The translations under genes and the position numbers were made by a program. A stretch of 64,000 nt of DNA from Collimonas pratensis (GTDB lineage Bacteria > Pseudomonadota > Gammaproteobacteria > Burkholderiales > Burkholderiaceae_D). Under the pieces are notes generated by a model. That model did no database searches. It saw only the letters and a list, made by a program, of their open reading frames with translations, and was not told the origin of the DNA. The stretch is taken from NCBI RefSeq assembly GCF_001584185.1, contig NZ_CP013234.1, forward strand, positions 2,852,001 to 2,916,000, given 5' to 3'. Of the stretch, positions 10,292 through 19,690 are shown piece after piece; position 1 is the first letter of the stretch; each line of letters opens with the position of its first letter.

Positions 10292-10315
10292 GAAGGAAAT
10301 GCGGAAGGAAATGCG
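10292..10315 (+). repeat. 12-bp tandem duplication carrying two Shine-Dalgarno copies
   Basis: GAAGGAAATGCG occurs twice back to back and ends at the base before the ATG of the first collar gene. Each copy contains AAGGA and an ATG; the copy nearest the gene puts AAGGA at a workable distance, while the upstream copy is a spare ribosome-binding site. Confidence 0.85.
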
Positions 10316-10909
10316 ATGAACATATTTCTCGGTAGCATCATGACTTTCGGTTTTCAGTTCAATCCCAGCGGCTGGCAGCCATGCAACGGCCAAGCCATCA
10401 GCATCGACCAGTATTCAGCCCTGTTCGCCTTGCTCGGCACCAACTTTGGCGGCGACGGCGTGCAAACCTTCCAGTTGCCGAATTTGCAGGGGCGAATGCC
10501 GCTTTGCCAAGGTAACGGCGCAGCGCTGAGCCCACGTGTGATCGGCCAGTTTTCCGGTAGCGAAAACATTTCAGTCGGCCTCAGCAACCTGCCCTCGCAC
10601 ACGCATACCGCCACCTTCACGCCTTCTGGCGGCGGCAGCAGCTACACGGTATCGGCCAACACCGCCGGCAACCTGCCGGCGCCCAGCGCAACCAACAACA
10701 TCCTGTCAGGATCGCCGGCCGGCAACCAGGGCGGAGCGATCTGGGGCTCGACGGCGCCCACCGTCCCCTTGGGCGGTGGCGGCGGCAGTGGCGGCGCCAC
10801 GGTAACCAACGCCGTCACCGGCAACAGTCAGGTCGTGGGAAGCATGAATCCCTACCTGGCGCTGAACTTCAGCATCGCCTTGACGGGCATTTTCCCTTCG
10901 CGCAATTAA
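10316..10909 (+). CDS. tail-collar domain protein (MdpB-like), copy 1
   Basis: 197 residues. The N-terminal 60 residues are a phage tail-collar domain (FLGSIMTFGFQFNPSGW, 'CNGQ', 'FQLPNLQGRMP'), then a 'LPSHTHT' segment, a Gly/Ser-rich middle and a conserved end 'NPYLALNFSIALTGIFP'. This architecture is that of the chromosomal 'microcystin-dependent protein' family, which is related to short tail-fibre collars but found outside prophages. No signal peptide or membrane segment. The next gene is a close paralogue. Function of the family is not established; fibre or adhesin subunit is a guess. Confidence 0.88.
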   Translation: MNIFLGSIMTFGFQFNPSGWQPCNGQAISIDQYSALFALLGTNFGGDGVQTFQLPNLQGRMPLCQGNGAALSPRVIGQFSGSENISVGLSNLPSHTHTATFTPSGGGSSYTVSANTAGNLPAPSATNNILSGSPAGNQGGAIWGSTAPTVPLGGGGGSGGATVTNAVTGNSQVVGSMNPYLALNFSIALTGIFPSRN

Positions 10910-10990
10910 GCAACGCGACAGCCACATCATTACGCCTAGAACAGCAAAAACACCGGTCCTTAAAACGCAGCAATCACAAGGGAGATTTCC

Positions 10991-11584
10991 ATGGAAGTAT
11001 TTCTCGGCAGCATAATGACTTTCGGTTTTCAGTTTAATCCTAACGGCTGGCAGCTCTGCAACGGCCAGACCCTCGCCATTCAGCAATATGCAGCCTTGTT
11101 CTCGCTGCTGGGCACCACCTACGGCGGCAACGGCACGACAAACTTCCAGCTGCCGAATCTGCAAGGACGGGTGCCGATCGGCCAAGGCAACGGAGGCGGC
11201 TTGACCCCACGCGTGCTCGGCGAAGCGTCCGGCACGGAAAGCATTTCGATCACCGTCAACAACATGCCGTCCCATACCCACGTCGCCACCTTTACCCCTG
11301 CGGGCGGCGGCAGCGGCTATATGGTATCGACCAATACGGTCGGCAATCAGCTGGCGCCAAGCGCAACCAACAACGTCTTGTCCGGATCGCCTGGCGGCCC
11401 GCAGGGTGCGGCCATCTGGGGTTCGGTGGCGGGCACCATTCCCCTGGGCGGTGGCGGCGGCAGCTCCGGCGGCACCGTCACCAATGCTCTCACCGGCAAT
11501 TCACTCCCCGTAGGCAGCATGAATCCCTTCCTGGCGCTGAACTTCAGCATCGCGCTGGTGGGTATTTTCCCGTCTCGTAACTAA
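10991..11584 (+). CDS. tail-collar domain protein (MdpB-like), copy 2
   Basis: Also 197 residues and colinear with the preceding gene: same collar domain at the start (FLGSIMTFGFQFNPNGW, 'LPNLQGRVPIGQGNG'), same 'MPSHTHV' segment and same ending. The two proteins are most alike at both ends and in the Gly-rich stretch, and differ more in the middle. A good ribosome-binding site (AGGGAG) precedes the ATG. The gene follows copy 1 by 81 bp, and an intrinsic terminator follows it, so the two collar genes probably form one transcript. Confidence 0.88.
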   Translation: MEVFLGSIMTFGFQFNPNGWQLCNGQTLAIQQYAALFSLLGTTYGGNGTTNFQLPNLQGRVPIGQGNGGGLTPRVLGEASGTESISITVNNMPSHTHVATFTPAGGGSGYMVSTNTVGNQLAPSATNNVLSGSPGGPQGAAIWGSVAGTIPLGGGGGSSGGTVTNALTGNSLPVGSMNPFLALNFSIALVGIFPSRN

Positions 11585-11596
11585 CAGGCCGCAAGT

Positions 11597-11638
11597 GCGC
11601 AGCCGGCCGTTTGCCGGCCAGCTGCGCTTCCGTTTTTT
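11597..11638 (+). terminator. intrinsic terminator after the collar genes
   Basis: Arms 11597-11608 and 11616-11627 form a 12-position GC-rich stem with a single C-A mismatch and a 7-nt loop, followed by a run of six T at 11633-11638. It sits 13 bp after the stop of the second collar gene and before the ATG at 11661, which argues against an upstream start for the following gene. Confidence 0.82.
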
Positions 11639-11660
11639 CATTGCAGACAGATCAAATCCG

Positions 11661-11981
11661 ATGCTAGAACTTGTTGATGCCGCGTATTTCACTCCCTCGA
11701 CCGGACAGCTCTGCACGCTGCAGCTGCCGGACGGCAGCGCCTTGCCGGTGCTGGTCGACAGCGTGAATGTGAAAGCGCAATACCGCAACCCGTATGCGCC
11801 GGAACAGCAGCGCCTGCCGTTCATCGTCACCTTGACCGCGCAACAGGCCACCGATTTTCTCGAAGGCCCATGTGCGATCGACCTGCCGCAGCGCGAGCGC
11901 TTGGAAGGGGTTTATATATCGCGCCTGGCGCCGCTCGGACGCGATCCGGCCGGCGCGTATTTTCAGGTGGTGTTCAGCTAA
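11661..11981 (+). CDS. DUF6916-like small protein
   Basis: 106 residues starting MLELVDAAYFTP. Mixed alpha/beta with a 'FIVTLTAQQ' strand and 'PQRERLEGVYISRLAPLGRD' before the end 'YFQVVF'. Small proteins of this type are, to my knowledge, usual companions of tail-collar genes in Burkholderiales and Xanthomonadales; the DUF number is from memory and not checked. The ATG at 11661 is preferred over an open frame reaching back to 11595 because the latter would run through the terminator. Possibly a partner or chaperone of the collar proteins (inference). Confidence 0.72.
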   Translation: MLELVDAAYFTPSTGQLCTLQLPDGSALPVLVDSVNVKAQYRNPYAPEQQRLPFIVTLTAQQATDFLEGPCAIDLPQRERLEGVYISRLAPLGRDPAGAYFQVVFS

Positions 11982-11987
11982 GGGGAT

Positions 11988-12497
11988 TCAAGGCAGGGAT
12001 GGCTTGCCCGGGTACCACACCATGCGATCGGCCATCAATTCCGATTCTTCCACCTGGAATCCCAATTCCAGGTAGATCCGCTTGGCGCCGGGATTGTTGT
12101 GCCACACCACCACCACGACCGGGCACTGCACCTGGCTTGCGGCTTGCTGCACACCGCGCAGGACGGCCTTGCCATAGCCGAAGCCGCGGGCGGCGACAAG
12201 GAAAGCGATGTAAATCACGCGCACTTCGTTATGACCGAAATCCACCACCAGCGCACCGACGGCGGCCTGGGTTTTCTCGATGACGAAATGCATGGCGTTC
12301 GGATATTCTTCACCGGTGCCCTGGGCATGCACCGCATATTGCTGGGCGATCACGGTTTCGACGAATTCGGGTTCGCCGTCGATGAATTGCAGGTCTGGCC
12401 GGGCGGAACGATACAGGGTTGCCAGGAAAGGCTGGTCGCCGACGGTAGCGGGCCGCAGGGAAATGCCGGCCGGCATGGCGGAGGAAGAAGTAAGCAT
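11988..12497 (-). CDS. GNAT family N-acetyltransferase
   Basis: 169 residues. The N-terminal strand 'ISLRPATVGDQPFL' and the acetyl-CoA segment 'IAFLVAARGFGYGKAVLRGV' (the R/Q-x-x-G-x-G/A loop reads RGFGYG) followed by 'HNNPGAKRIYLELGF' are typical of GNAT folds. It is the only minus-strand gene between the collar genes and the hydroxylase, converging 7 bp from the DUF6916-like gene. Its substrate may be a small molecule or a protein of this cluster. Confidence 0.85.
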   Translation of the reverse strand: MLTSSSAMPAGISLRPATVGDQPFLATLYRSARPDLQFIDGEPEFVETVIAQQYAVHAQGTGEEYPNAMHFVIEKTQAAVGALVVDFGHNEVRVIYIAFLVAARGFGYGKAVLRGVQQAASQVQCPVVVVVWHNNPGAKRIYLELGFQVEESELMADRMVWYPGKPSLP

Positions 12498-12695
12498 GCT
12501 GAGCTTTATCCGGAATTAAAGTGAATACCGCGTAGTACATCGCAATGGTGGAGCAGCTTATAACAGAAGCTGCCTTGACGGATGAAGCAGCCTCAAATAA
12601 AGTGCCTCGACGCAAGATTTTTGCTTGAATCGCAGGCAAACTCCGATGCTGATATGTGCCGCAGTCGACGCATTAACTGGATTGAAGGTAGTCGA

Positions 12696-13394
12696 ATGAA
12701 CAGCTTCCTCAAATTGCCGCTACTCTTTGATCCGGATCGACTGCTACAGGATTTGCGGACCTGCGAAACCATGGACTGGCCGCGGCATTTCCATACCGAG
12801 GACTATTCCGGCCTGTGGTCCGGCCTGGCCTTGCGCTCTGCCTCCGGCAAGGCGGACGATATCTATTCCCACCCAGGCAGCGCCGGCTATATCGACACGC
12901 CTGTGCTCGGCCGTTGCTCCTACATCGCCACCGTCTTCGACGCCTTCGCATGCGAGATAGAATCGGCCAGGCTGCTGCACCTGGCGCCTGGCGCACATAT
13001 CAAGGAGCATCGGGATGTGCAAACCGGCTATCAGTTTGACGTCTTTCGCGTACACATCCCGATCGAGACCAGCGAGCAAGTACGATTCCTGGTTGGCGGA
13101 CATGCTTTGGACATGTGCGCAGGCGAATGCTGGTATGCCGATTTCAGCCAGCCACATAGTGTCGAAAACCGCGGAGGCACGGCGCGCACCAACCTGATCC
13201 TGGACTGCAAAAGGAATGACTGGTCAGATACGCTGTTCCGGCAGGCCGGCTACGATTTCGACGCGGAGGCGCGCAGCCGCAGGCTTGACCGCGCAACACG
13301 CGCCATGGTGATCGCCCAGTTGTCGGAGATGAAAACCGATACGGCAGAGCGCTTGATCAAACAGCTGGAAGCCGAGGCGGATATCGATGAATAG
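12696..13394 (+). CDS. aspartyl/asparaginyl beta-hydroxylase family protein
   Basis: 232 residues, an Fe(II)/2-oxoglutarate dioxygenase of the Asp/Asn beta-hydroxylase (double-stranded beta-helix) family. The iron-binding 'HRD' occurs in 'IKEHRDVQTGYQ', the distal His in 'QPHSVENRGGTARTNLILD', where the Arg would hold the 2-oxoglutarate carboxylate. The ATG at 12696 follows GAAGG; the frame is open further upstream (12582) but that extension has no family similarity. Its last codons overlap the downstream sulfotransferase by 8 bp, so the two are translationally coupled. Likely hydroxylates a peptide or protein side chain. Confidence 0.86.
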   Translation: MNSFLKLPLLFDPDRLLQDLRTCETMDWPRHFHTEDYSGLWSGLALRSASGKADDIYSHPGSAGYIDTPVLGRCSYIATVFDAFACEIESARLLHLAPGAHIKEHRDVQTGYQFDVFRVHIPIETSEQVRFLVGGHALDMCAGECWYADFSQPHSVENRGGTARTNLILDCKRNDWSDTLFRQAGYDFDAEARSRRLDRATRAMVIAQLSEMKTDTAERLIKQLEAEADIDE

Positions 13395-14412
13395 CGCAAT
13401 GCACCGAGAGATACAACAAGAGATACGGCAAGAAATACCGCAAGATGATGCAGCTGTCCTGCTCGAGGAATGGATACCCTACAGACTGCTGCAGCAAGAA
13501 CAGCAATGGCGTTGTCTCTGGCTCGACCTGGCGGGCAAGCGCATTGCCGAGCCGTTTTTCACCGACACGATTTTGCGCTGCAAAGCCAGCACCCCCATCA
13601 ACCGGCGCTTTCCCAGCCTCAGCTCGCTGGAATACCTGACAGATTGCGCCGCAGCCGCGGCCGACGTGGTCGCGCCAAGCGCTTTCATTTTCCATGTTTC
13701 GCGTTGCGGTTCAACCCTGGTCTCGCAGCTGCTCGGATTGAGCGAAAAAAATATTGCCCTGTCCGAAGTGCCCTTGATCGATGAATTGCTGCGCATGTCC
13801 CGCAAGCAGGCCGATTCTGCAGACGCGGAAGCTGCGCTGAAAGCCAGCATCGCTTTGCTGGGACGGCGCAGGCTTGGACAGGAAAAACATTTGTTTATCA
13901 AGCTCGACAGCTGGCATGTCTTTTTTTCCGGCACCCTGAGAAGGCTCTACCCCGAGGTTCCGTTCATACTGCTGTATCGCAGCCCGGACGAAGTGGTTTT
14001 CTCACATCAGAAGCGGCGCGGGATGCAGGCTGTGCCGGGGCTGCTTGAACCGGAACTGTTCGGCATGTCGCAGGCGGAATCGACGAGTTACGATGGCGAC
14101 CGCTATATCGCCAAGGTGCTGGAATATTATTATTCGCAATTCTTGCACATCGCCGAAACAGACGATCGTTCACTCCTGCTGGACTACCGGCAAGGTGGCA
14201 TTGAAATCGTGCGCCGGCTGGCTGAATTTTCAGGCTTGGCCCTGGATGAAACGGAAACCGCTGAGATGGCAGTCCGTTCGCGTTTTCACGCAAAATACCC
14301 GGAACAAGGATTTGCCGAAGAAAAGAAGGAGTCATGCGCGCCGGCAGATCTGCAGCCGGCACAGGCACTGTATGCCCGCCTTGAGCAACTGCGGGCAAAA
14401 CTCTCCTGCTGA
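13387..14412 (+). CDS. sulfotransferase family protein
   Basis: 341 residues. The PAPS 5'-phosphosulfate loop is 'FHVSRCGSTLVSQLL' (about residues 101-115), followed by 'EVPLID' and the 3'-phosphate motif in 'FILLYRSPDEVVFSH'. An N-terminal extension of about 80 residues precedes the transferase domain, which is unusual for small bacterial sulfotransferases but seen in members found beside hydroxylase genes. Starts inside the end of the hydroxylase gene, so both enzymes are probably made together; a hydroxylated residue then sulfated is an attractive but untested order of events. Confidence 0.86.
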   Translation: MNSAMHREIQQEIRQEIPQDDAAVLLEEWIPYRLLQQEQQWRCLWLDLAGKRIAEPFFTDTILRCKASTPINRRFPSLSSLEYLTDCAAAAADVVAPSAFIFHVSRCGSTLVSQLLGLSEKNIALSEVPLIDELLRMSRKQADSADAEAALKASIALLGRRRLGQEKHLFIKLDSWHVFFSGTLRRLYPEVPFILLYRSPDEVVFSHQKRRGMQAVPGLLEPELFGMSQAESTSYDGDRYIAKVLEYYYSQFLHIAETDDRSLLLDYRQGGIEIVRRLAEFSGLALDETETAEMAVRSRFHAKYPEQGFAEEKKESCAPADLQPAQALYARLEQLRAKLSC

Positions 14413-14441
14413 TACGCTACCGTCATTTCAAACGGCGTCAG

Positions 14442-15395
14442 CTAAGCAATATGCTTATGGCAGATGCAATGCCCCCAGCGGTACAGATGCATATTGTGCA
14501 GCAGGTCCTTGGTCGCCGTCGGCACTCCGCTCAGCAGGATCTCTTTCGCGGTCAGGCCGAACACCGCCAGGCTGATCGATGGCGCCAGCGACACCACCGC
14601 GTGCCAGGTCCGCTTGGGGATGAACAAGGCGTCGCCCTGCTCCACCCGCGCATACAGTCCCTTGGCTTGCTCCAGTGCGCGCAGCTGCTCCGGAAATTCG
14701 TTGAAGCGGGCGATATTGATGGTGCTCAGCGTAGCGCCCCAGTCGTACTTGTTGGATGGGTTCATGAACGCTTCTTCCGAGGGCGGGAACATGACGAATT
14801 CCTTGACCCCGCGCGCCTGGCAAAACCAGTTGTTGGGAACGTCGCGATGCAGTCCGGTATGGGTGTTGGCCGGCCCCATGAAGACCGATTCCCAGGTCCA
14901 GCGCCAGCCCGGCCATAAGCTGCGGATATCGAAATCGCTGCGCAGCTGCGGGAAATCCTCCAGGATGCTCCACTGCGCCAGGTAATTGCGATGCGGCGCA
15001 AACGATTGCATGTGTGCCCAGTTGAGATGGAATTCCTCGTCCGGATGCAGCAGTCGCCGCCGCTGGTTCGGCAACAACCCCGCCTGCTCGCTCACCGGTT
15101 CCTTGGCAAGCTCTGCCAGCTCGAGTAAATAAGGCGCAATCGGCAGCGCCGGCCGTTCCTGGGTTTCGCCCTGCTCTACCAGGCCGTTCTGGAATTTGCG
15201 GACCGGCTCGGAGCCGTCCTTGTTGCGCAGCTGCGCCATCTTTTCAAACGACCAGTTCTGCTGCGCCGGCCAGCCGCGTAAAGCACCTTTGACCAGCAAG
15301 GGCCGGGTTCTAGTGCCAAAGCCACCGGCTTGCGCCAGCTCAGATACATCGATTTGTTCGACCAGCTTGAATGAAGGGCCTAGAATTTGTGTCAT
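14442..15395 (-). CDS. cupin-like (JmjC/Cupin_8) Fe(II)/2OG oxygenase
   Basis: 317 residues. The metal site shows 'GLHRDVPNNWF' (His-x-Asp) and the distal His in 'PKRTWHAVVSL'; 'RPLLVKGALRGWPA' near the N-terminus is the usual start of FIH/JmjC-type cupins ('P.v..g...W'). Such proteins hydroxylate Asn, Asp, His or Lys side chains in proteins. It converges on the sulfotransferase with 29 bp between stops. The C-terminus ends 'HCICHKHI', a Cys/His-rich tail that is not needed for the cupin fold and could bind a metal. Confidence 0.85.
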   Translation of the reverse strand: MTQILGPSFKLVEQIDVSELAQAGGFGTRTRPLLVKGALRGWPAQQNWSFEKMAQLRNKDGSEPVRKFQNGLVEQGETQERPALPIAPYLLELAELAKEPVSEQAGLLPNQRRRLLHPDEEFHLNWAHMQSFAPHRNYLAQWSILEDFPQLRSDFDIRSLWPGWRWTWESVFMGPANTHTGLHRDVPNNWFCQARGVKEFVMFPPSEEAFMNPSNKYDWGATLSTINIARFNEFPEQLRALEQAKGLYARVEQGDALFIPKRTWHAVVSLAPSISLAVFGLTAKEILLSGVPTATKDLLHNMHLYRWGHCICHKHIA

Positions 15396-15449
15396 ATCTC
15401 GTAGCGGTTAACGTTGCGGCGGCGCTGCCTGGCAGCGCCTCTGCCTCTA

Positions 15450-15752
15450 TTATGGCGCGATCCCGGAATCTTCGCCGACGGCAACATAGCGCCGCTCGCC
15501 GCTGCTTGGACTGTATTGAACGCTCATCAGGCGACCAGATTCCGGATCGACGAAGCGTTCCCCGGTTTCCTGCCACGGACCGTCGTCGGCCTTGTGTTTG
15601 CGGGTATAGCGCCAGCGCTCCGCCAGCACCGCGATCAGCAATATCAGGCCCCAGCTAGTCAGGGGGAAGGCGGCCGGCTCGCCGCGCATGCGGCAGAAAA
15701 TGCCGGCGCCGGTCAGCAGCACGGCAAATCCAAGCAAGGCCAGACGCAACAT
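15450..15752 (-). CDS. small membrane protein, unknown
   Basis: 100 residues with two hydrophobic helices (about 3-20 and 31-46) and a polar C-terminal half with 'ETGERFVDPESGRLMSVQYS'. No family recognised. It starts 2 bp after the stop of the YbjQ-family gene, so the two are one operon. The C-terminal part may be a small cytoplasmic domain. Confidence 0.65.
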   Translation of the reverse strand: MLRLALLGFAVLLTGAGIFCRMRGEPAAFPLTSWGLILLIAVLAERWRYTRKHKADDGPWQETGERFVDPESGRLMSVQYSPSSGERRYVAVGEDSGIAP

Positions 15753-15754
15753 GT

Positions 15755-16081
15755 TTACGGCGCCACGGGTTCAATGACAACGGCGGTACCGTAGGCCACG
15801 ATTTCACTCATGGTCTGGCCCATTTCGGACGAATCGAAGCGCATCATGACCACCGCGTTGGCGCCCATCCGGTGCGCATTCTTGACCATGCGGTCGACCG
15901 CGTGGCGGCGCGCTTCTTCCAGCAATTGCGTGTATTCCGTGATTTCGCCACCGATGATGGAACGCAGCCCGGCCATGATGTTGCCGGCCAGCCCGCGGCT
16001 GCGCACCACCAGTCCGAATACCTGGCCTTTGACTTCCTTGATGCGATAACCGGTGATGTTTTCTGTAGTAACGACGAGCAT
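15755..16081 (-). CDS. YbjQ family protein (UPF0145, heavy-metal-binding-like domain)
   Basis: 108 residues, full length for the family. Typical features are 'TTENITGYRIKEVKGQVFGLVV', the 'GGEITEYTQLL' helix start and 'MGANAVVMMRFD'. YbjQ proteins form small oligomers; their role is not known. A three-domain relative is encoded at 50.2-51.3 kb. Only 2 bp separate it from the following membrane-protein gene. Confidence 0.88.
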   Translation of the reverse strand: MLVVTTENITGYRIKEVKGQVFGLVVRSRGLAGNIMAGLRSIIGGEITEYTQLLEEARRHAVDRMVKNAHRMGANAVVMMRFDSSEMGQTMSEIVAYGTAVVIEPVAP

Positions 16082-16145
16082 GTTTCCCTCTTTGCGTGTT
16101 GCTGTATTTCAATTGTAATTGACTGCAGCAAGCAGGCGGCAACAA

Positions 16146-16175
16146 TTTTACTCAGGTCGAACGGCCTGAGTAAAA
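16146..16175. promoter_or_regulatory. 11-bp perfect inverted repeat upstream of the YbjQ gene
   Basis: TTTTACTCAGG (16146-16156) and CCTGAGTAAAA (16165-16175) form a perfect palindrome with an 8-nt spacer, 65-95 bp upstream of the YbjQ-family ATG and 26 bp past the DUF1501 stop. On the minus strand, the direction of both genes, the stem ends in A rather than T, so it is not a standard terminator; an operator or an mRNA hairpin fits better. Confidence 0.6.
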
Positions 16176-16200
16176 AATGGAAATACTGCAAAGAAGGGAT

Positions 16201-17442
16201 TCAACTGCGTAGGAAATTGAGTCCGGGACTGGCCGCGGGCATCGCCGGGAATACCTGGGCCAGTTGCTGATCGCTCAAGCGCAGATGGCGCTCGCTGACC
16301 TGCGCCAGCACCGAACGGAAATCCGTGGTGACAGGCAGATCGCGGCCCTCATGCAGCTGGGCTTCGCCCAATCCCTGCCAGTCGCCGTAGACCTTGCCGC
16401 CGGCAACGCCGCCGCCCAGCACCCACATCACATTGCCGTGGCCGTGATCGGTGCCGCCATTGCCGTTCTGGCGCGCGGTGCGGCCGAACTCTGACATAAC
16501 GACGATGGTGGTGTCGTCGAACATCGGCCCCAGCCCTTGCGCCAGCGTCGCCAGGCCCTGCCCTAAAGGCATCAGCCGGTTGGCCAGCAGGCCTTTGCCG
16601 TTGCCTTGGTAGGCATGCGTATCCCAGCCGCCCAGCGCCACGAAAGCGATCTGGATCTTGGGATCGTTGCGCATCAACTTGGCCAGATGCGCCGCATCGT
16701 TCGGAAAACCGTTCGGCAATGGAGCACCGCCATTGGCTGCCTGCATTTCATCTTGCATGGAAGCCGTCATGACCTCCTTGTGCGCATCGCGCCCATCCTG
16801 GTAGGCGCTGGCAAATTTATCGCTGCCTTGGTACATCTGGTCGAAGGCGCTGCCGATCTGCGGCCGGTCGAGTATCGATTGCTTGGTGCCGGCGGCGCCC
16901 GCCGCCAGATTGGTGGCCGGCGCCCGGCCGGCCAGGATTCGCGGCATCAGCGGACCGATGCTGATGGCCCGGGTCGGCGATGCTGCGCCCGGCAAGACAG
17001 TCAGCAAGCGGTTCAGCCAGCCGTCCTGGGTCGACTTCCTGCCGGGCGTGCCGGATTCCAGGTAATCCTGAGCGTCAAAATGGGATCGCGTTGCGTCCGG
17101 CGAACCGGAGGCGTGGATGAAGGCCAGTTTCTTTTGTTCCCACAACGGCTGCAAGGAGGCTAGCGCCGGATGCAGGCCGAAATAGCCGTCCAGGTCCAGC
17201 GCGCCGCCATCCTGCCCCGGCCGCGCCAGGCCGATGGTCGGCCGCAGGCGCGCGTAGTTGGCGTCGCCGTACGGCGCGACCACATTCAGGCCGTCGACTG
17301 CGCCGCGCAGCATCACCACCACCAGCTTGCGCCTGGTGGCGGCGCTGTCGTCGCCGACCGCGGCCCAGGCCTGACGGCCGACCGGGATCACCAGGCTGCC
17401 TGTCAGCGCCATCAGTTTGAGCAAATGTCTACGGTCCATCAT
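16201..17442 (-). CDS. DUF1501 domain protein, Tat-exported
   Basis: 413 residues of the DUF1501 family, related in fold to alkaline-phosphatase/sulfatase-like proteins. The N-terminus MMDRRHLLKLMALTG is a twin-arginine type signal with cleavage near 'QAWA'. Family marks include 'VVMLRGAVDGLNVVAPYGD', 'FIHASGSPDATRSHFDAQD', 'GGWDTHAYQG', 'VVMSEFGRTARQNGNGGTDHGHGNV'. It lies 29 bp downstream of the DUF1800 gene; the two families almost always occur as a pair. The pair's biochemical role is unknown. Confidence 0.92.
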   Translation of the reverse strand: MMDRRHLLKLMALTGSLVIPVGRQAWAAVGDDSAATRRKLVVVMLRGAVDGLNVVAPYGDANYARLRPTIGLARPGQDGGALDLDGYFGLHPALASLQPLWEQKKLAFIHASGSPDATRSHFDAQDYLESGTPGRKSTQDGWLNRLLTVLPGAASPTRAISIGPLMPRILAGRAPATNLAAGAAGTKQSILDRPQIGSAFDQMYQGSDKFASAYQDGRDAHKEVMTASMQDEMQAANGGAPLPNGFPNDAAHLAKLMRNDPKIQIAFVALGGWDTHAYQGNGKGLLANRLMPLGQGLATLAQGLGPMFDDTTIVVMSEFGRTARQNGNGGTDHGHGNVMWVLGGGVAGGKVYGDWQGLGEAQLHEGRDLPVTTDFRSVLAQVSERHLRLSDQQLAQVFPAMPAASPGLNFLRS

Positions 17443-17471
17443 GTTCTCCTGGGATGCAATCTGGTCGCGCC

Positions 17472-19010
<1,539 letters not shown>

Positions 19011-19082
19011 CAGCGGTCCCCGGCTGTAATTATTGGAATCAGGAAAAATCGGACATCAATTGCACATACGCGGCACATGCAT

Positions 19083-19103
19083 TGCGTTAACTTCATTAAC
19101 GCA
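19083..19103. promoter_or_regulatory. 8-bp perfect inverted repeat upstream of the DUF1800 gene
   Basis: TGCGTTAA (19083-19090) and TTAACGCA (19096-19103) separated by 5 nt, in the only non-coding stretch upstream of the DUF1800-DUF1501 operon. Looks like a dimeric repressor or activator site; the binding protein is unknown. Confidence 0.5.
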
Positions 19104-19162
19104 TTTCAGATACGGTTTTGCCACCATCAATATGTATCGGTTGTAACTGCCTGTAAAGGACG

Positions 19163-19200
19163 AAAAAAAGCGCAGCCGCCCAACCGGCGACTGCGCTTTT
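19163..19200 (-). terminator. intrinsic terminator of the EF-hand gene
   Basis: On the minus strand, AAAAGCGCAG pairs with CTGCGCTTTT (10 bp) around a 15-nt loop and runs into seven T. It begins 30 bp after the stop of the EF-hand gene and separates it from the DUF1800 operon. Confidence 0.87.
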
Positions 19201-19229
19201 CCCGGTCCCCTGGCGGGGAAACGGCTGGT

Positions 19230-19601
19230 TTACGGCTGTGACTGCAAATAGCGCTTCACATCGTCGAAGGTGACCTTGCCGGTCTTATTGACGTCGATCT
19301 GGCTGAAATTATTGGCAACATAACCCAGCCGGCTCTTTTGCGCCTGCTGCTGGGTCAGCGTCCCGGTCTTGGCGACATCGGCAGCGTCGAAGTTCGATTT
19401 CAGGCGGCTCATGGCCTGCGTCTTCAGAACGTCGCCGGTGGATGCCGGAGCGGCTGGTGCCGACGGCCGCGCCGCCGGGAAGAACGGGCCATCCACGCCA
19501 TGTTTCGCCATCCCGGCAGGGGCGGATACCACTTCGCTGGCTTGCGCCGCGCCTGCTGTTGCACAAAGGGCAAATACCATTAGATAAAGTGTATTTTTCA
19601 T
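19230..19601 (-). CDS. periplasmic EF-hand protein
   Basis: 123 residues with a Sec signal peptide (MKNTLYLMVFALCATAGAAQA), a Pro/Ala-rich linker and two EF-hand-like loops: a degenerate one (DVAKTGTLTQQQ) and a canonical one (DVNKTGKVTFDD with D, N, T, D at the ligand positions). Probably binds calcium in the periplasm. The ATG at 19601 follows AGAGGAAA; the open frame extends 41 codons further upstream without a signal sequence. Confidence 0.85.
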   Translation of the reverse strand: MKNTLYLMVFALCATAGAAQASEVVSAPAGMAKHGVDGPFFPAARPSAPAAPASTGDVLKTQAMSRLKSNFDAADVAKTGTLTQQQAQKSRLGYVANNFSQIDVNKTGKVTFDDVKRYLQSQP

Positions 19602-19690
19602 AGAATTTCCTCTACGCCTTTCTTCATCATAGTCGATCCGGGCGACAACGGCGCCGGTACTGTGTATTGCATTACAAGCTCGGGACAAGC

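Noticed and set aside
10126..10341. 71-codon minus-strand frame upstream of the collar gene
   Set aside because: It overlaps the collar gene start and its promoter region, has no ribosome-binding site and no family likeness.
10316..11981. Prophage tail module
   Set aside because: Only collar-domain genes are present; no other tail, head, lysis, integrase or repressor genes, and the flanking genes are not phage-like.
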